Notes: generated from the sequence alone by a model not told the origin. Counted from the stretch's first letter, positions 6,976 through 16,387 are shown. The stretch is 21,542 nucleotides of DNA from an uncultured Desulfotignum sp. (GCA_937951975.1 CALGAJ010000014.1:1-21542), one strand, 5' to 3'. Program-made: numbers and translations.

Positions 6976-9900
6976 TCAGACGAATTTGTCTATATACGGC
7001 TGCGGCTGTGACGGCAGGGATCCTGATGACTTTTCTTTTTCTGGAACCGATTCTGAACGCCCCGTTTGTCAAGCCCAGGCTTGTAGAGCACATAGAAAGC
7101 CGGGTCAGCACAAAAATCGATCCGGCCCAGGTCACGTTTCTGCTGACACCCCAGCCTGGAATTGAGGTGAATGCCGTGACGCTGCCTTTGACCCGGGATA
7201 TTGAACTGTCTGTAGATGCCGTTCGCCTGGATCTGGATTTACCAGCGCTGTTAAAACGAAAAATATGGATCTCCGGGATTTTTTTAAAAGAGCTGCGTAT
7301 ACAAGCGCTGCCGGGTAAAAACAGCACCGGTGTGACATTTCATGATCCCCTTGACTTTCAATTTCCCAAACAGCAGATCCAGCAAATATTCGCCCTGCTT
7401 CCGGACAGTGAAAACCAGTTGCAGATCCACCTGAAAAATACGGCCACCCAGCAGTTTTCAGCCCTTAATGGCAGTCTGTGGATTTCCAAAACCGATCAGA
7501 CAATGCAGTTTGACACACAGATTAAGGACCTTCATGTGACAAAAGACTGGCTGGCCCGGTTTTTCTCTGCACCGAATTTTCTGCTGGATCAGCTATCATC
7601 AGAATCCGCCCGCCTGCATGTCCGTCTGAATCCGGACACCGGAATATCCGGCACCCTCTGGCTGGACGGATTTGACATCGCTTCACACCGGCTGGACCCG
7701 GCTTCAATTTCAGGCACCCAGGTGCAGATGCATTTCTCCTACCTGCCGGATCAAGTGTCTTTTCACATTGATCCCACGCAATTGAAATACCCGTCCGCAC
7801 AGGTGGCCATGGCATTTTCAAACAGCGGGTCCGGCAATGAAACCGTATTAACGTTCACGGGCAATCAGATAGACATTGCCCAGGCCCGGGAGGCGACCCT
7901 GGCGCTGGCACCGGAAAACCATGTGGTGAAAAAACTGTTCGACATATTGCGGAAAGGCACGGCCGATGATGTGTCGGTTGGGTTTCACGCAGCGTCCTGG
8001 GATACCCTGTTTGATCCCCGGCAGCTGATTCTGGAAGGAAACGCCCGGGATTCACAGATAAAAATACCCAACACCCCTTTGATCGCCGATGATGTGGAAG
8101 GCAACGCCCAGGTGATGGACGGCATGCTGACCATTGCTGCTGAAAAAGGAAATATCGATGAATCAAATATTCAGCAGGGCCGGCTTGCCATCAATCTTCT
8201 GCATTCATCATCCCATGTACCGTTTACCGGCGAGTTTGATCTGGATGTGAACCTGGCTGAAGTGCCGGCTGTCTTGATCCGCCTGTTGCCGGATTCCAAG
8301 CTGGCCAGAGAAATGGCCCGGGTGAAAGACCTGAAGGGACAGGCGGATGCCCGGTTGACACTGGGCGTTGCCAAAGATCAGCCCGGCCTGCGGGTCTCAG
8401 TGGCCACAAAACCGTTTTCAGCCACAGGGTTGTATGATCGGATTCCTTTTCCCCTGACGATTTCCCAAGGGTTGTTTGTCTATAAAAATGATCAGGTCGA
8501 AGTTACCGGGTTGTCCGGGAATATCGGCGAAAGCCGGCTGACCGATGTGACAGCCAGGGTCACACTGGGCAAAACCCCTTTGCTGGATCTGTCCGCCCGG
8601 GGCCTGGATATTGACATTCAGGAAATCTGGCCGAAACTGTCGTTATGGGAGCCGGTCAATACGCGCATGGAACCGGTGACAGATGTGTCCGGACAACTGA
8701 TTGTCAGCCGCCTCCATTATAAAGGCCCGATGTTTGAATTGAATCAGGGTGAATTCCATATTGCCGGTACGGGCCAGGATATCGGAATCGGAATTTTTTC
8801 CAGACCCCATGAGATTCATCAGGTGTCCGGCGCATTTGACGTGTCTGAAAACGCATTTGACATTTCTGATCTGTCCGCCCAAGTCACCAGCCTGGACTGG
8901 TTGTCCGACCGGATCCCCCCGGCATATACGGCCGGTATCGCCCTGCCCTTGTGGATTCAATCCGGCAGAATCCAGATGCATGACCAACAGATGTCCGTAT
9001 CCGGAAAAGCGGAATTGGCACCGAATATTGAGCTCTCCTTTCAATTGGCAGGGAAAGGCCCGGCGGAGCTGACACCCGAGATGATGGTGCTTGAACATAA
9101 ACCATTGACCGATGCCCGGGTTCTGCTCACCCGGTATCCGGAATTCACGCAAATCCGGTTTAAAGGGAAACTGGATACACGGACCCTGGATATCGTCATG
9201 GATGAAAATACATTGCTGCATCAGCGTCTGATATCCCTGACCCGGGGACAGCCGGTGGAAATCGTTGCAGATCAGGCGGATACCCTGAATATCACCCCCC
9301 GGTTCATTCAACTGGACACGTTGATATCGCTTCTGGGTGACCCGTCTATTTCCGGAACATCCTTCCGGTATCCTCAAAAAAATCTGGATATTCAAGCGGA
9401 CCGGCTGGCATATAAAACATATGAGTTTTCCAATGTCACGGCCCAGGTCACCGGCGGCGGGCAGCACCCTGTGATTGAGTTGCTCACTGCAAATTTCTGC
9501 GGTGTGAATATTTCCGGCCGGATGGCCCTGGATCGGAAAACATCGGATATGAAGGCGGTGACGGATCTCAAGATAGCCTCATCAGACCGGGAGAATGTTG
9601 CCGACCTGCTCTCCTGTTTATACCCGGGACTGGACCTGTTGGACGGGAGATACTCATTGAATGCGAAATTGTCCGGAACCGGTTCCGTGAAAACCCTTCA
9701 TACGGATTTGACCGGAGATATTTTATTTGAGTCCAAACAGGGGCAGATCCATAAAATGACCCTGTTGTCCCGGCTGCTGTCCATATTAAATGTGTTGAAA
9801 CTGCCGGATATCCGCCAGGAAGGATTTCGATTCCACAGTATTCTGGTGGAAGCACAAATGAAAAACGGCACCATTCATCTGGATAAAGCGGTGATTGATG

Positions 9901-10190
9901 CGGAAAACATGGCTCTTTTTTTTACCGGCGACATCCATCCATTTGAAAACCGGCTGGATCTGACCTGTCTGGTGGCACCCTTTAAAACCATTGACACCAT
10001 TGTGCAATTCATTCCCTTGGTCAATACCATTCTCAGCGGCCGTCTGGTTTCATTTCCCGCTAAAGCCACCGGTGCCATCGACGATCCGGTCATAACGCCG
10101 CTGCATCCTTCTGCCGTGGGAGAAGGATTGATCAATATGTTCACCTCGCTGCTGACATCACCGATTCGATTGTTTGAAAGAACACCCTGA
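6969..10190 (+). CDS. AsmA/YhdP-like envelope protein (AsmA family, large)
   Basis: A 1073-residue protein with one N-terminal membrane anchor (about residues 6-26) and a very long, beta-rich, largely periplasmic region. The N-terminus (FVKPRLVEHIESRVSTKI, then PQPGIEVNAVTLPL) has the layout of AsmA-family N-terminal domains. The C-terminal 200 residues (LDGRYSLNAKLSG to the FPAKATGAIDDPVITPL region) resemble the AsmA-like C-terminal domain. Family members (AsmA, TamB, YhdP) are thought to form hydrophobic grooves that carry phospholipids between the inner and outer membranes or to help outer-membrane assembly; that role here is inferred from family. The start overlaps the prc stop by 7 bases and has AGGGG just upstream, so translation is probably coupled. 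Which subfamily it belongs to I cannot fix by eye. Confidence 0.85.
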   Translation: MVVRRICLYTAAAVTAGILMTFLFLEPILNAPFVKPRLVEHIESRVSTKIDPAQVTFLLTPQPGIEVNAVTLPLTRDIELSVDAVRLDLDLPALLKRKIWISGIFLKELRIQALPGKNSTGVTFHDPLDFQFPKQQIQQIFALLPDSENQLQIHLKNTATQQFSALNGSLWISKTDQTMQFDTQIKDLHVTKDWLARFFSAPNFLLDQLSSESARLHVRLNPDTGISGTLWLDGFDIASHRLDPASISGTQVQMHFSYLPDQVSFHIDPTQLKYPSAQVAMAFSNSGSGNETVLTFTGNQIDIAQAREATLALAPENHVVKKLFDILRKGTADDVSVGFHAASWDTLFDPRQLILEGNARDSQIKIPNTPLIADDVEGNAQVMDGMLTIAAEKGNIDESNIQQGRLAINLLHSSSHVPFTGEFDLDVNLAEVPAVLIRLLPDSKLAREMARVKDLKGQADARLTLGVAKDQPGLRVSVATKPFSATGLYDRIPFPLTISQGLFVYKNDQVEVTGLSGNIGESRLTDVTARVTLGKTPLLDLSARGLDIDIQEIWPKLSLWEPVNTRMEPVTDVSGQLIVSRLHYKGPMFELNQGEFHIAGTGQDIGIGIFSRPHEIHQVSGAFDVSENAFDISDLSAQVTSLDWLSDRIPPAYTAGIALPLWIQSGRIQMHDQQMSVSGKAELAPNIELSFQLAGKGPAELTPEMMVLEHKPLTDARVLLTRYPEFTQIRFKGKLDTRTLDIVMDENTLLHQRLISLTRGQPVEIVADQADTLNITPRFIQLDTLISLLGDPSISGTSFRYPQKNLDIQADRLAYKTYEFSNVTAQVTGGGQHPVIELLTANFCGVNISGRMALDRKTSDMKAVTDLKIASSDRENVADLLSCLYPGLDLLDGRYSLNAKLSGTGSVKTLHTDLTGDILFESKQGQIHKMTLLSRLLSILNVLKLPDIRQEGFRFHSILVEAQMKNGTIHLDKAVIDAENMALFFTGDIHPFENRLDLTCLVAPFKTIDTIVQFIPLVNTILSGRLVSFPAKATGAIDDPVITPLHPSAVGEGLINMFTSLLTSPIRLFERTP

Positions 10191-10191
10191 T

Positions 10192-10959
10192 ATGACATTT
10201 GATCCGGTATTTTCTCAAAAGATGCTTCTGCCCTATTCTGTGATGGGTGCCAACAACCATGTCCGCATGGATCGGCTGCTGTCCGTCTTTCAGGATGCGG
10301 CCGGCATTCATGCGCATCAGATGGGGGTCAGCGGATTTGATCTGGCACAAAAACAGTTGAAATGGGTCATTTCCCGGTATCAGATCCGGGTGAATCAGCC
10401 GCTGCAATGGCCGGATCTCTATGAATTGAGAACCTGGCGGTTTCCCTGGAAAAACCTGTATGAAATCCGTCAGTTTGAAATGCGTTCCCCGGACGGGGTG
10501 CCCCACATTCAGGCATTGTCCGTCTGGGTCATGGTCAAGGCAAAAAACACCCGGCCGGTCAGGCTGTCTTTTCATATGCCGCCGGAACTGATGGGCCACA
10601 CCGGCACACCGCCGGATCTATGGAACAATACGTTTGATTTTTTCCAATGGGATCATGAAAAAAAGTTTGATGTCCGGATCCATGATCTGGATCTGAACCA
10701 GCATGTAAACAATACGATCTACGCCACCTGGGCACTGGAAACCCTTCCCATGCCCTGGTTGTTTAATTATGTGCCGGTCACTCTGGTGATCAATTTTCTC
10801 AAAGAAACATTCTATCCGGGCACAGTGACGGTAAGAACCTGTGTGTCGGATCACACAGACCCGGTGACAACCCGTCATGCGATTTTTAACGACGCCGGTG
10901 ATAAAGCACTGGCCGTACTCACCTTGACCTGGAAACCCAATCCCCATGTCCCTGTTTGA
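10192..10959 (+). CDS. Acyl-ACP thioesterase (FatA/FatB-type double hotdog)
   Basis: It hydrolyses acyl-acyl carrier protein to release free fatty acid in the cytoplasm. The 255 residues fit the bacterial form, with two hotdog repeats. The first holds the long helix region around 25-50 (MDRLLSVFQDAAGIHA), and the second begins near 157 with the family signature R-x-x-D-L-D-x-N-x-H-V-N-N (162-174) and W-x-x-E (180-183). D167, N169 and H171 lie at the positions of the plant enzyme's active-site residues. An upstream in-frame TTG at 10174 exists inside the asmA-like gene, but ATG 10192, two bases after that gene's stop, is the simpler start. There is no strong ribosome site, so coupling is likely. 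Placement after an AsmA-like gene suggests a lipid-related task, perhaps fatty-acid turnover; the substrate chain length is unknown. Confidence 0.92.
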   Translation: MTFDPVFSQKMLLPYSVMGANNHVRMDRLLSVFQDAAGIHAHQMGVSGFDLAQKQLKWVISRYQIRVNQPLQWPDLYELRTWRFPWKNLYEIRQFEMRSPDGVPHIQALSVWVMVKAKNTRPVRLSFHMPPELMGHTGTPPDLWNNTFDFFQWDHEKKFDVRIHDLDLNQHVNNTIYATWALETLPMPWLFNYVPVTLVINFLKETFYPGTVTVRTCVSDHTDPVTTRHAIFNDAGDKALAVLTLTWKPNPHVPV

Positions 10960-11437
10960 CGACACGCCGGACCCCCAGGAAGAAAAGCTGTTTCAGATGG
11001 CGTTGCGGTATCTGGCCATCCGGCCCCGCAGTGTCGGGGAAATGACCGGGTATCTGGCAAAAAAAAGCCCGGATCCGTCACACATCCCTCCGGTCATTGA
11101 CCGATTGAAGCAATACCGGTATCTGAATGATGAAGAATTCGCCTGGATCTTCATTGAAAACCGGAAAAGAAACCAGCCCAAGTCAAAATTCGCGCTTACC
11201 CGGGAACTCAGACAAAAAGGCATCCGTTCCCACATCATCAGTGATCTGCTTGACACCTATGATGATATGCAGATGGCGGTCATTGCTCTGGCCGGCAGAT
11301 ATCGGAGATGGCAGCATCTGGATCCGGAAGACAGGCAGAAAAAAGCGTTTAATTACCTGCGTTACAGGGGATTCAATTATGAGGCGATCCGGTTCGCCTG
11401 GGAACAGGTCACCAAAGATACCGATATCAGCGGTTGA
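10946..11437 (+). CDS. recX: Regulatory protein RecX
   Basis: RecX binds RecA filaments and limits recombinase and coprotease activity. The 163 residues carry the three-part three-helix repeat layout: ALRYLAIRPRSVGEMTGYL (about 19-37), then VIDRLKQYRYLNDEEFA (50-66) with the conserved YLND and FA, then ELRQKGI (87-93), and a C-terminal YLRYRGFNYEAIRFAW (138-153). ATG 10946 overlaps the thioesterase gene end by 14 bases, so it is translated from the same message. Only a weak TGGA precedes it. No recA is present in this window, so recX here is unlinked from its usual neighbour, at least on this side. It ends the plus-strand block. Confidence 0.9.
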   Translation: MSLFDDTPDPQEEKLFQMALRYLAIRPRSVGEMTGYLAKKSPDPSHIPPVIDRLKQYRYLNDEEFAWIFIENRKRNQPKSKFALTRELRQKGIRSHIISDLLDTYDDMQMAVIALAGRYRRWQHLDPEDRQKKAFNYLRYRGFNYEAIRFAWEQVTKDTDISG

Positions 11438-11451
11438 ACAGGCTCGGGTTT

Positions 11452-11480
11452 GGGCCCTGCCCCCCCTTTTTTCCTTTTTT
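11452..11480 (+). terminator. Possible weak intrinsic terminator after recX
   Basis: A short GC stem (GGGC-CCT-GCCC, 11452-11462) is followed by a C-run and two T-tracts (11467-11472 and 11475-11480). It lies between recX and the convergent M16 protease gene. The stem is only four base pairs, so this is a tentative call. Confidence 0.3.
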
Positions 11481-14346
11481 ACTGAGCCGGAAGAATTCGG
11501 ATCCGTGCGGTGTTTTCCAGATCCAGATATGTGTCGGCCAGTTTCGTCATCTCTTTGTGGGTCAACCCGCTGTATCCAGGGACAATAGTGTGGGCCCAGT
11601 CCAGTTTTTCAGGATGTTGTCGCGATCCTGCCATCACGGAATTCAGCCAGTAGGCATTGGTTTCCCGCAAGACCTCCAGCTGCTTGAGAACCGGAGCCAG
11701 GGCCAGTTCAGTCTCCCGGGCGGAAATGCCATTGGCACGGATGTCTGCGACAATTTCATCAAGTGTCTGTATCACCTGATCCACAGATTCATGGGACACC
11801 GGCACCACCATCTGCAATACCCCGTATCCATCGTGAACCATGGACGGATGATTGTACACATAGGGCGAATAGGCAGCTCCCAGTTTTTCCCGGATGGTCA
11901 CTCTCAGATGTTCAGACAGAACCCGGGACAGCAGGGACAAGCCCCGGGACAAATTCACATCCCAGTAATCATCGGTTAAAAAAGCGATCCGCACCACGCC
12001 CTTATCGATCTTGGTATCCAGGGTCAAAGACAGGGTTTCCCCTTCAGGGAATTGAACCGGAGACAAATCATTCTGGCAATGAACGTCGTTTTCAGGAGAA
12101 TTGAATTCTCCCAGTATCGTGCGGGCATGGGAAACCGCCCCGGCTGGATCGAAATCTCCCACCAGAGAGACCTCAAAGCCCCCCTGGTTGAAATACGGGA
12201 TCAGCCAGGACTGGATATCGGTTAAGGACAGACGATCCACCTCGTCAGGATGGGCCATGCCGAACCAGGAACTTCCTTTGGCCAGAAACCGGTCCCCTTT
12301 GATGCGCATGATGCCGTCCGGGGTCTGTTGGAGCGATTCATACATCTGGCGGTACTGATTTTTGGCCAGGTCAAGACTTTCCTGCCTGAAACCCGGATCC
12401 GCCAGAAACGCGCGTATCAGCTGAAACACCAGTTCCGTCTCACCGGGGTCCGCAGATCCGCTCAAGGAAAAAAATGTGTCTTCCACGGCAAATTCCATGG
12501 TGACGTCCCGGCCGGCCAGAGCCGCATTCAATTGATCCAGCGTCATGCTTCCCAGGCCGCTTTTGTGCAGGGTCTGTTCGCTGATAAAGGCGATGCCGGG
12601 TTTGTCATCCGGCTCACAGGATCTTCCCTGCCCGAACACCACCTTGAACAGAAACCGGCCTTTCTGAAAATCGGTTTGCTTGAGATTCAGCCGGATATGG
12701 TTGTCCAAATCGATCCGGGAAATCTCCAGGTCTTTGACATTTTTTTTAATACTTTGAATGGCCGCAAAGGTTTCAGGAACCGGAAGATAGGGAAAGGGGG
12801 TGGAAAGTTCCGGCTGGAACAGATCCGCTTTTTGTCGGGCACTGTCATTGAAAACGTTTAAAATGGCCTGTTCAGCAGATTCGGAAGGGGGGAATGCAAT
12901 GTCTGCGTTCCCGGTGACCATCACCAGCCGGTGATCCGGATTCCAGGCCGTCTTAAATGCCGTGTTCACCTGATCTAAAGACAAACTTTCCACAAACGGG
13001 GCCAGCAGATCTTTGGCCTGGACAGGGGACAAAAACCAGTTCTTGGTTTGAACAGACGCAAGCAGCGATCTTGCCAGATCAGATGTCTTCCGGGTGGCGG
13101 CCTGCCGGACATCCGTTTCCAGCCCGGCCAGATAATCCGCTTTGACCCGGTCCAGTTCTTTTTGTGTGAATCCGGTTTCCAGGGCCTGACGCAGCAATTT
13201 TTCCAGTTGTGCCAGACTGGATTCCCAGTGTTTGGCGTCACATTTTGCAGTGACGGCCGCTGCGTTCACATAATTGAGGAACCGGCCGGAATACGCGGAA
13301 GCCGAAGAAAAATCCACGCTGCCCTCCTGGATCATGCGGGATAAGCGATGATCCAGCATGGTATCTGCCAGGGCCTGCGTCACCTCCTGCTTGAGGCAGT
13401 CTTCGGTTTCATAGGCAAAATCCGTATATTTGATCCGCTCAATGGTAATCTGTGTGTTTCCTGATTCCGGCTCAAACAGATAAAACGGTTTAATGCCCTC
13501 ATGGGGGTCCCAGTGGATGCCTTTGGGTGCATACAGGCTTTCCGGCAACCGGGGTTTCAGAGATTGAAACTGGGCTGTGATCCATTTTTCAGCCGCCTGG
13601 ATATCCATATCCCCGACCATGATCAAAACCATGTTGTCCGGCCGGTACCATCGGTCGTAAAAATGCCTGAGCTGTTTTTGATCCGTGGTTTCAATCACCG
13701 GTTCGATGCCGATGGGCATGCGCTGAGGCAGAACGGATCCCGGCAGTTCAAACGAGAAAGTGGATTTGAAGGTCCGGTAGGACACGGAGTCCCGCTCCTG
13801 TTTTTCCGCCAGGATGATTCCCCGTTCCCGGTCGACTTCCTCTTCCAGAAGCAGTGCGCCGGCGGCATAATCCTTGAGCACCTTCAGGGCATCTTCAAGA
13901 TGTGCCTGATCCCCTTTGGGCAGTTTCAAATCATACACCGTATGGAAAAAAGAGGTACTGGCATTCACATCCGCACCGAAATCCATGCCGATGGACTGGA
14001 AATACGTCACCAGTTCTCCCGGAGAAAAATGCTCGGTGCCGTTGAACAGCATATGTTCCAGATAATGGGCCATCCCCTGTTCATCCGCTGTTTCATGGGC
14101 AGAACCGGCAAATATGTTCAAAAAAATCCCCACCCGGTCTTTGGGCGTGGTGTTTTTCATGAGAACATATTGAAATCCATTGGGCAGGGTGGCGTGAACC
14201 ACGGCCGGGTCCTTGATCACCTGATCGGCAGCCACGGGCAAAGCCTGTGCGGCCGGGGTGAACCAGACGCCCGTTCCGATCAGACAGGCCCATACCAGAC
14301 AACCGAGCTGTACCAGATATCGGGTCAGGGGCCGCACGTTATCCAT
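11479..14346 (-). CDS. Periplasmic M16 family zinc protease (pitrilysin/PqqL-like, two-domain)
   Basis: A zinc metalloprotease of the inverse-motif M16 family, exported to the periplasm. Numbered from ATG 14346 (955 residues): signal peptide at about 1-35, ending near AAQA, then an N-terminal M16 domain with HYLEH (H94, E97, H98) and the downstream zinc-ligand glutamate in the ERGIILAE stretch. A second M16 pair follows in the C-terminal half without an HxxEH motif, as expected for the regulatory half. Start choice: an ATG at 14394 adds 16 residues, rich in lysine, ahead of the signal sequence and has a weak TGGA site. ATG 14346 overlaps the ppiD stop as ATGGATAA and gives a standard signal peptide, so coupling is likely. 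Substrate unknown; peptide degradation or secreted-protein clearance is inferred. Confidence 0.93.
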   Translation of the reverse strand: MDNVRPLTRYLVQLGCLVWACLIGTGVWFTPAAQALPVAADQVIKDPAVVHATLPNGFQYVLMKNTTPKDRVGIFLNIFAGSAHETADEQGMAHYLEHMLFNGTEHFSPGELVTYFQSIGMDFGADVNASTSFFHTVYDLKLPKGDQAHLEDALKVLKDYAAGALLLEEEVDRERGIILAEKQERDSVSYRTFKSTFSFELPGSVLPQRMPIGIEPVIETTDQKQLRHFYDRWYRPDNMVLIMVGDMDIQAAEKWITAQFQSLKPRLPESLYAPKGIHWDPHEGIKPFYLFEPESGNTQITIERIKYTDFAYETEDCLKQEVTQALADTMLDHRLSRMIQEGSVDFSSASAYSGRFLNYVNAAAVTAKCDAKHWESSLAQLEKLLRQALETGFTQKELDRVKADYLAGLETDVRQAATRKTSDLARSLLASVQTKNWFLSPVQAKDLLAPFVESLSLDQVNTAFKTAWNPDHRLVMVTGNADIAFPPSESAEQAILNVFNDSARQKADLFQPELSTPFPYLPVPETFAAIQSIKKNVKDLEISRIDLDNHIRLNLKQTDFQKGRFLFKVVFGQGRSCEPDDKPGIAFISEQTLHKSGLGSMTLDQLNAALAGRDVTMEFAVEDTFFSLSGSADPGETELVFQLIRAFLADPGFRQESLDLAKNQYRQMYESLQQTPDGIMRIKGDRFLAKGSSWFGMAHPDEVDRLSLTDIQSWLIPYFNQGGFEVSLVGDFDPAGAVSHARTILGEFNSPENDVHCQNDLSPVQFPEGETLSLTLDTKIDKGVVRIAFLTDDYWDVNLSRGLSLLSRVLSEHLRVTIREKLGAAYSPYVYNHPSMVHDGYGVLQMVVPVSHESVDQVIQTLDEIVADIRANGISARETELALAPVLKQLEVLRETNAYWLNSVMAGSRQHPEKLDWAHTIVPGYSGLTHKEMTKLADTYLDLENTARIRILPAQ

Positions 14347-16234
14347 CGATGAGCCGGGAATTGATTTCAATATCGCTTTTTTCTTTGAGTTCATTGATCC
14401 ACGCCTGAAAGTATTGTCCTTGTTTTGCCTGTAACAGCTGGGATTTGATGTCCGTCAGGTTTTCCTGGACCTCGCTTTCTTCCGGGGCCTTCTGGTCATT
14501 GTACGCAATGATGAAAAATCCCTGACCGGTCTGTATCACGTCTGAATGCAGCGGGTGTTCCGGCGTCAGCTTGAATGCGGCATTTATGAACGCATCAGAT
14601 CGCCCGATTTCCTGGACAGGCTCGTTTCGGGTAAACCAGTCGGTGGTGGACAAGGTCAGATTGTTTTCCATGGCGGTTTTTTCAAGATTTCCAGCGGTTT
14701 TTGCCGCTTCAAGCAGTTCTTTGGCCCGGGTTTCAGCCGCAGTCACACGGAATTTGTTTTCCAGCTCCTGGGTGATCGGGTCTGTGACCGCTTCCAGGGG
14801 CAGCTGGACCGGTTCAATGGTTTCCGTCACCTTGATCAGGAAATAATCCTCCCCGATCTGCCGGATATCGCTGATCTGCTGAGGCTGGATCTCAAAAGCG
14901 GCCTGGGCGAAACCCGGTGCATTGTCCAGCGCCAGTCCATTGCCTTGGGCATCAAACGCGTCCGTGGTCCTGACTTCTTTTTGCGTCATCAATCCCACCT
15001 GTTCCAGGGTGTCTCCATCAATGACCGCATCAAAGGCATCCTCCGCTTTGTAATAGGCCAGTTGCTGCATTTCTTCCTGGATCAGCCGGGTCTTGATATC
15101 TTCGGCCACTTCGTCCAGAGATTTTGTATGGGCGTCAAACCGGTTCATCACCTTGATCACATGCCAGCCGAACCGGGTTTTCACCGGTTCGGAAATTTCC
15201 CCGGGCTGCATGGCAAATGCAGCATCAGAAAACGATGGGATCATGCTGTTTCTGTCAAATGTTCCCAGGTATCCCCCGTCTTCTCTGGAAGGTCCCTGGG
15301 AGGTTTCTCTGGCCAGTTCGGCAAAATCCTCACCTTTCACAGCCCGCTCATACACGGCCATGGCCTGATTTCTGGCAGTTTCCACGGTTGTTTCATCGGC
15401 GGTATCCCCCACCTGAATCAAAATATGGCTGGCTTCCACCTGTTCAGGTATTTTAAATTCTTCGGCATGCTCATCATAATACGCAGTGATCCGGTCTTTG
15501 GTAATGGTGACCTGATCCTGGTATTCCTGGGGAGAATACTGGATAAAGGCAGCCTTGCGTTTGGGCTCTGATTGATACCGGTCCTTGTTTTCTTCGTAAT
15601 GGGCCCGGATCTGGTCTGGTGTCACAGAAATACCGGAAAACTCAGCCGGATCCACTTTAATGTAATCCACTTTTCTGGATGTGTTGTGAAAGTCATAAAA
15701 ACTGCGCGCTTCCAGATCTGAGACAGACACGGAGCTCACAATCATGTCCTGAAGCTTTTGCGTTTTCAACTGGGCCCGCTGGAGCTGTTCAAACATTTCA
15801 GGCGTCAGGGAGTTGAGCCCCAGCAGCCGTTTGTACAATTCCATGTCAAACCGGCCGTCTTTGTGAAATATTTCCATGTTCAGAATGGATTCCTGCAGTT
15901 CAGAATCCGTGACCCGGATCTTGAAGGCATCGGCCTGTTCCGCCATCAGTTTTTCTTCAATCAGGGTATTCAGGGCCTGCTGCTTGACATTCAGAGCCTT
16001 TAACAGATCATCGGTCAGGCTGTCCTGAAAGCGGTTCCGCATCTGTTCCACCAGATTCTTGTAGGCCAGTTGAAACTCCTCAACCGTGATGGGAGTATCA
16101 TTCACCGACGCCACTGAATTGTCCCGGCCGGAATTCATGGATCCCACACCCAGAAATACAAACACCACCACGATGATACCCAGAAAAATCTTGATAATCC
16201 AGTTGCCTGAATTCTCCCGCAGATAACGCAGCAT
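14339..16234 (-). CDS. ppiD: PpiD-like membrane-anchored peptidyl-prolyl isomerase/foldase
   Basis: A periplasmic chaperone anchored in the inner membrane that helps newly exported proteins fold near the translocon. The 631 residues match E. coli PpiD (623). Order: short cytoplasmic N-terminus, one membrane helix (about 12-33), SurA-N-like helical domain (about 38-200), one parvulin-type PPIC domain (about 266-365) with ASHILIQVGD, the GGYLGTF strand and RFGWHVIKV, then a C-terminal helical and degenerate parvulin-like region. AAGGAGA lies five bases before ATG 16234 and a good promoter lies upstream. The stop overlaps the M16 protease start, so a foldase and a protease are made from one message. 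It shares no obvious lineage with DegP nearby but acts in the same compartment. Confidence 0.93.
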   Translation of the reverse strand: MLRYLRENSGNWIIKIFLGIIVVVFVFLGVGSMNSGRDNSVASVNDTPITVEEFQLAYKNLVEQMRNRFQDSLTDDLLKALNVKQQALNTLIEEKLMAEQADAFKIRVTDSELQESILNMEIFHKDGRFDMELYKRLLGLNSLTPEMFEQLQRAQLKTQKLQDMIVSSVSVSDLEARSFYDFHNTSRKVDYIKVDPAEFSGISVTPDQIRAHYEENKDRYQSEPKRKAAFIQYSPQEYQDQVTITKDRITAYYDEHAEEFKIPEQVEASHILIQVGDTADETTVETARNQAMAVYERAVKGEDFAELARETSQGPSREDGGYLGTFDRNSMIPSFSDAAFAMQPGEISEPVKTRFGWHVIKVMNRFDAHTKSLDEVAEDIKTRLIQEEMQQLAYYKAEDAFDAVIDGDTLEQVGLMTQKEVRTTDAFDAQGNGLALDNAPGFAQAAFEIQPQQISDIRQIGEDYFLIKVTETIEPVQLPLEAVTDPITQELENKFRVTAAETRAKELLEAAKTAGNLEKTAMENNLTLSTTDWFTRNEPVQEIGRSDAFINAAFKLTPEHPLHSDVIQTGQGFFIIAYNDQKAPEESEVQENLTDIKSQLLQAKQGQYFQAWINELKEKSDIEINSRLIDG

Positions 16235-16280
16235 CCCGCTCTCCTTCGTACATCATATAATAAAAGTTAACAAATTTTAT

Positions 16281-16310
16281 ATAATATCTTTTCACAAAAC
16301 CAACTGTCAA
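16281..16310 (-). promoter_or_regulatory. Sigma70-type promoter for ppiD
   Basis: On the minus strand, -35 TTGACA (16310-16305) and -10 TATTAT (16286-16281) are separated by 18 bases. The predicted start is near 16274, giving a leader of about 40 bases. The region is AT-rich. It is divergent from the tRNA promoter about 50 bases away. Confidence 0.6.
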
Positions 16311-16358
16311 TGTTTAATTCGAATCCACCGGCGGGTTCAAAAAAATATCTTTTTTTTG

Positions 16359-16387
16359 TTGACACCAGGCCGCGTGTCGATTATAAA
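16359..16387 (+). promoter_or_regulatory. Near-consensus sigma70 promoter for tRNA-Ala
   Basis: -35 TTGACA (16359-16364) and -10 TATAAA (16382-16387) are separated by exactly 17 bases, about 18 bases before the tRNA. Transcription should start near 16394, leaving a leader of roughly 12 bases for processing. Confidence 0.8.

Noticed and set aside
8643..9467. A 274-codon open frame on the minus strand, opposite the AsmA-like gene
   Set aside because: It is antisense to a continuous 1073-codon gene; composition is atypical for a protein and no motif is seen.
13501..14352. A 283-codon open frame on the plus strand, opposite the M16 protease gene
   Set aside because: The minus strand carries HxxEH and a signal peptide in this region, so this frame is a shadow.
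14546..15571. A 341-codon open frame on the plus strand, opposite ppiD
   Set aside because: It lies wholly antisense to a gene with clear PPIC and membrane-anchor motifs, has no recognisable domain and looks like a frame shadow in codon-biased DNA.
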